A program made the position numbers and the translations under genes. A stretch of DNA of 64,000 nucleotides from Vespa crabro (lineage: Eukaryota > Arthropoda > Insecta > Hymenoptera > Vespidae): assembly GCF_910589235.1 (NCBI RefSeq), contig NC_060963.1, forward strand, positions 124,001 through 188,000, in the 5' to 3' direction. The notes under the pieces were generated by a model. That model made no database searches and was not told the origin of the DNA. It saw only the letters and a program-made list of their open reading frames with translations. Positions within the stretch are counted from its first letter, which is position 1. Each line of letters opens with the position of its first letter. Of the stretch, positions 62,980-64,000 are shown in pieces.

Positions 62980-63711
62980 AAATGCTATGGACAATCATCG
63001 AATTTGAATCGTCGAATCAACGAAAATCTGATATACGGTATGTGTACGGTATGCGATCGTAAATCGAAAATAATTATCAAGAATAGCTATCGCTTCGATA
63101 TAAATGTTGTGTAGAAAGTAAAGGGGTTTGACCATTTCTACGACGGAAATGTACTCATCCTCGAGCGGTTGGTGGGCGATTGGGGGGGGGGGGGGCAGGG
63201 GAGAATCTTATCTCGCAAAGGGACGAACCTCCCGTCTCTCTCTCTCTCTCTGGCGAGGCAGCGATAAAAAGGCGGAGAGACGTGTATCCGACCGATTGCA
63301 GAACGTAAAAAGAACGTCGGAGAGATAGGTACTCGAATAGAGGGCAGTGGTTCTTGAGACGAAGCGTCTCTTCCCTCGGTCGATGTTACAGAGCTCTGCG
63401 AACGGCATTCGGATCGATAGGAAGCTCTCCCTGGGAACGAATTTCAGCGACATTCTTGCGTAATCAACGAACTAACAATAAATTCGAATCTCTCGATATA
63501 CAAACGGTTATGTAAATTCGTAAAACACGTAGATTCCGATTGGTTCCTAAGGAGAAAGAGAGAGAGAGAACCAGATTTCTATGAAAATCCAAGAGAGACG
63601 GGCAGGTGCGTTCCTAGGGCGTATGCCGTGGGTTACAATAAAGGATCTTGTAGCGAGCGAGAGCGACCCTTCCTTCGTTCCCTCACGAACCGCTACGATT
63701 CGGGAACAAAG

Positions 63712-63743
<32 letters not shown>

Positions 63744-64000
63744 CCCAGAACAGGAATTTCGTAGGGCTGTCGAAGAAGAAAAGAAAAAGATCGTTTTAGT
63801 AGATTTAATGAAACGATATACAGAATACATTCGCTTTCATAATGCATCGCAGCGCGTGCATTGCGCGTGCCTTACCATCTATATCACATGTCATTTTTTT
63901 TTATTTATAAAATATAATCGTTATCATTTTTGTTCTCACGTTCGTGCCTTTTAACCGCTTCTCCGTCATATATATATATATATATGTATATGTATATATA

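Larger units (their letters stand above)
62134..64000. other. Importin 5' flank and intergenic DNA
   Basis: Contains the importin 5' untranslated region and presumably its promoter. A (TA)n array lies 35-95 bp upstream of the ATG. Further right are a CpG-rich stretch at 62,550-62,880 with a long minus-strand frame (MACLLGKTVKKFQTTRLKRS) that has no conserved feature, a 15-bp tandem repeat at 62,936-62,979, a G14 run near 63,182-63,195, CT and GA arrays (63,236-63,251; 63,709-63,742) and terminal TA repeats. No second gene is evident. Confidence 0.5.

Overview
The window reads as nuclear DNA from an insect, most likely a hymenopteran (ant, bee or wasp). Coding exons are short and separated by small GT-AG introns. 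CpG is abundant rather than depleted, including in non-coding DNA, and dinucleotide arrays (mostly GA/CT) are dense. The recognisable proteins are ordinary animal proteins. The order is an inference; I computed no composition statistics and could not search a database.

Layout. (1) 1-1779, minus strand: five phase-consistent exons of a gene I do not recognise, running off the left edge. (2) About 1.8-36 kb: gene-poor, with many microsatellites, a 32-bp perfect palindrome centred on TATCGATA, two A/T- and homeobox-site-rich blocks that could be enhancers, and one plausible plus-strand exon pair near 30.2-30.5 kb. (3) 36,361-38,911, minus: a complete nine-exon acyl-CoA synthetase of the 4-coumarate-CoA-ligase/luciferase-like family (594 aa). 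(4) 42,304-45,408, plus: eight exons of a C2H2-finger protein that also has an N-terminal hydrophobic segment, a long acidic run, one membrane span and a C-terminal TTRL; its first coding exon is not located. (5) 45,877-49,455, minus: a complete eleven-exon organic cation transporter-like MFS protein (SLC22-like, 649 aa). Genes 4 and 5 are tail to tail. (6) 49.5-57.6 kb: pyrimidine-rich low-complexity DNA without a convincing gene. (7) 58,214-62,133, minus: complete importin subunit beta-1 (890 aa, six coding exons). (8) 62.1-64 kb: its 5' side and flanking DNA.

The genes do not form a functional cluster. They look like unrelated neighbours: a CoA ligase, a membrane protein, a solute carrier and the nuclear-import receptor. 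I saw no tRNA, rRNA, CRISPR array or intact transposon. I did not find a convincing new multi-gene system. The points most worth a second look are the membrane-anchored zinc-finger protein, the unrecognised gene at the left edge, the palindrome, and the importin stop codon that sits inside a strong splice donor.
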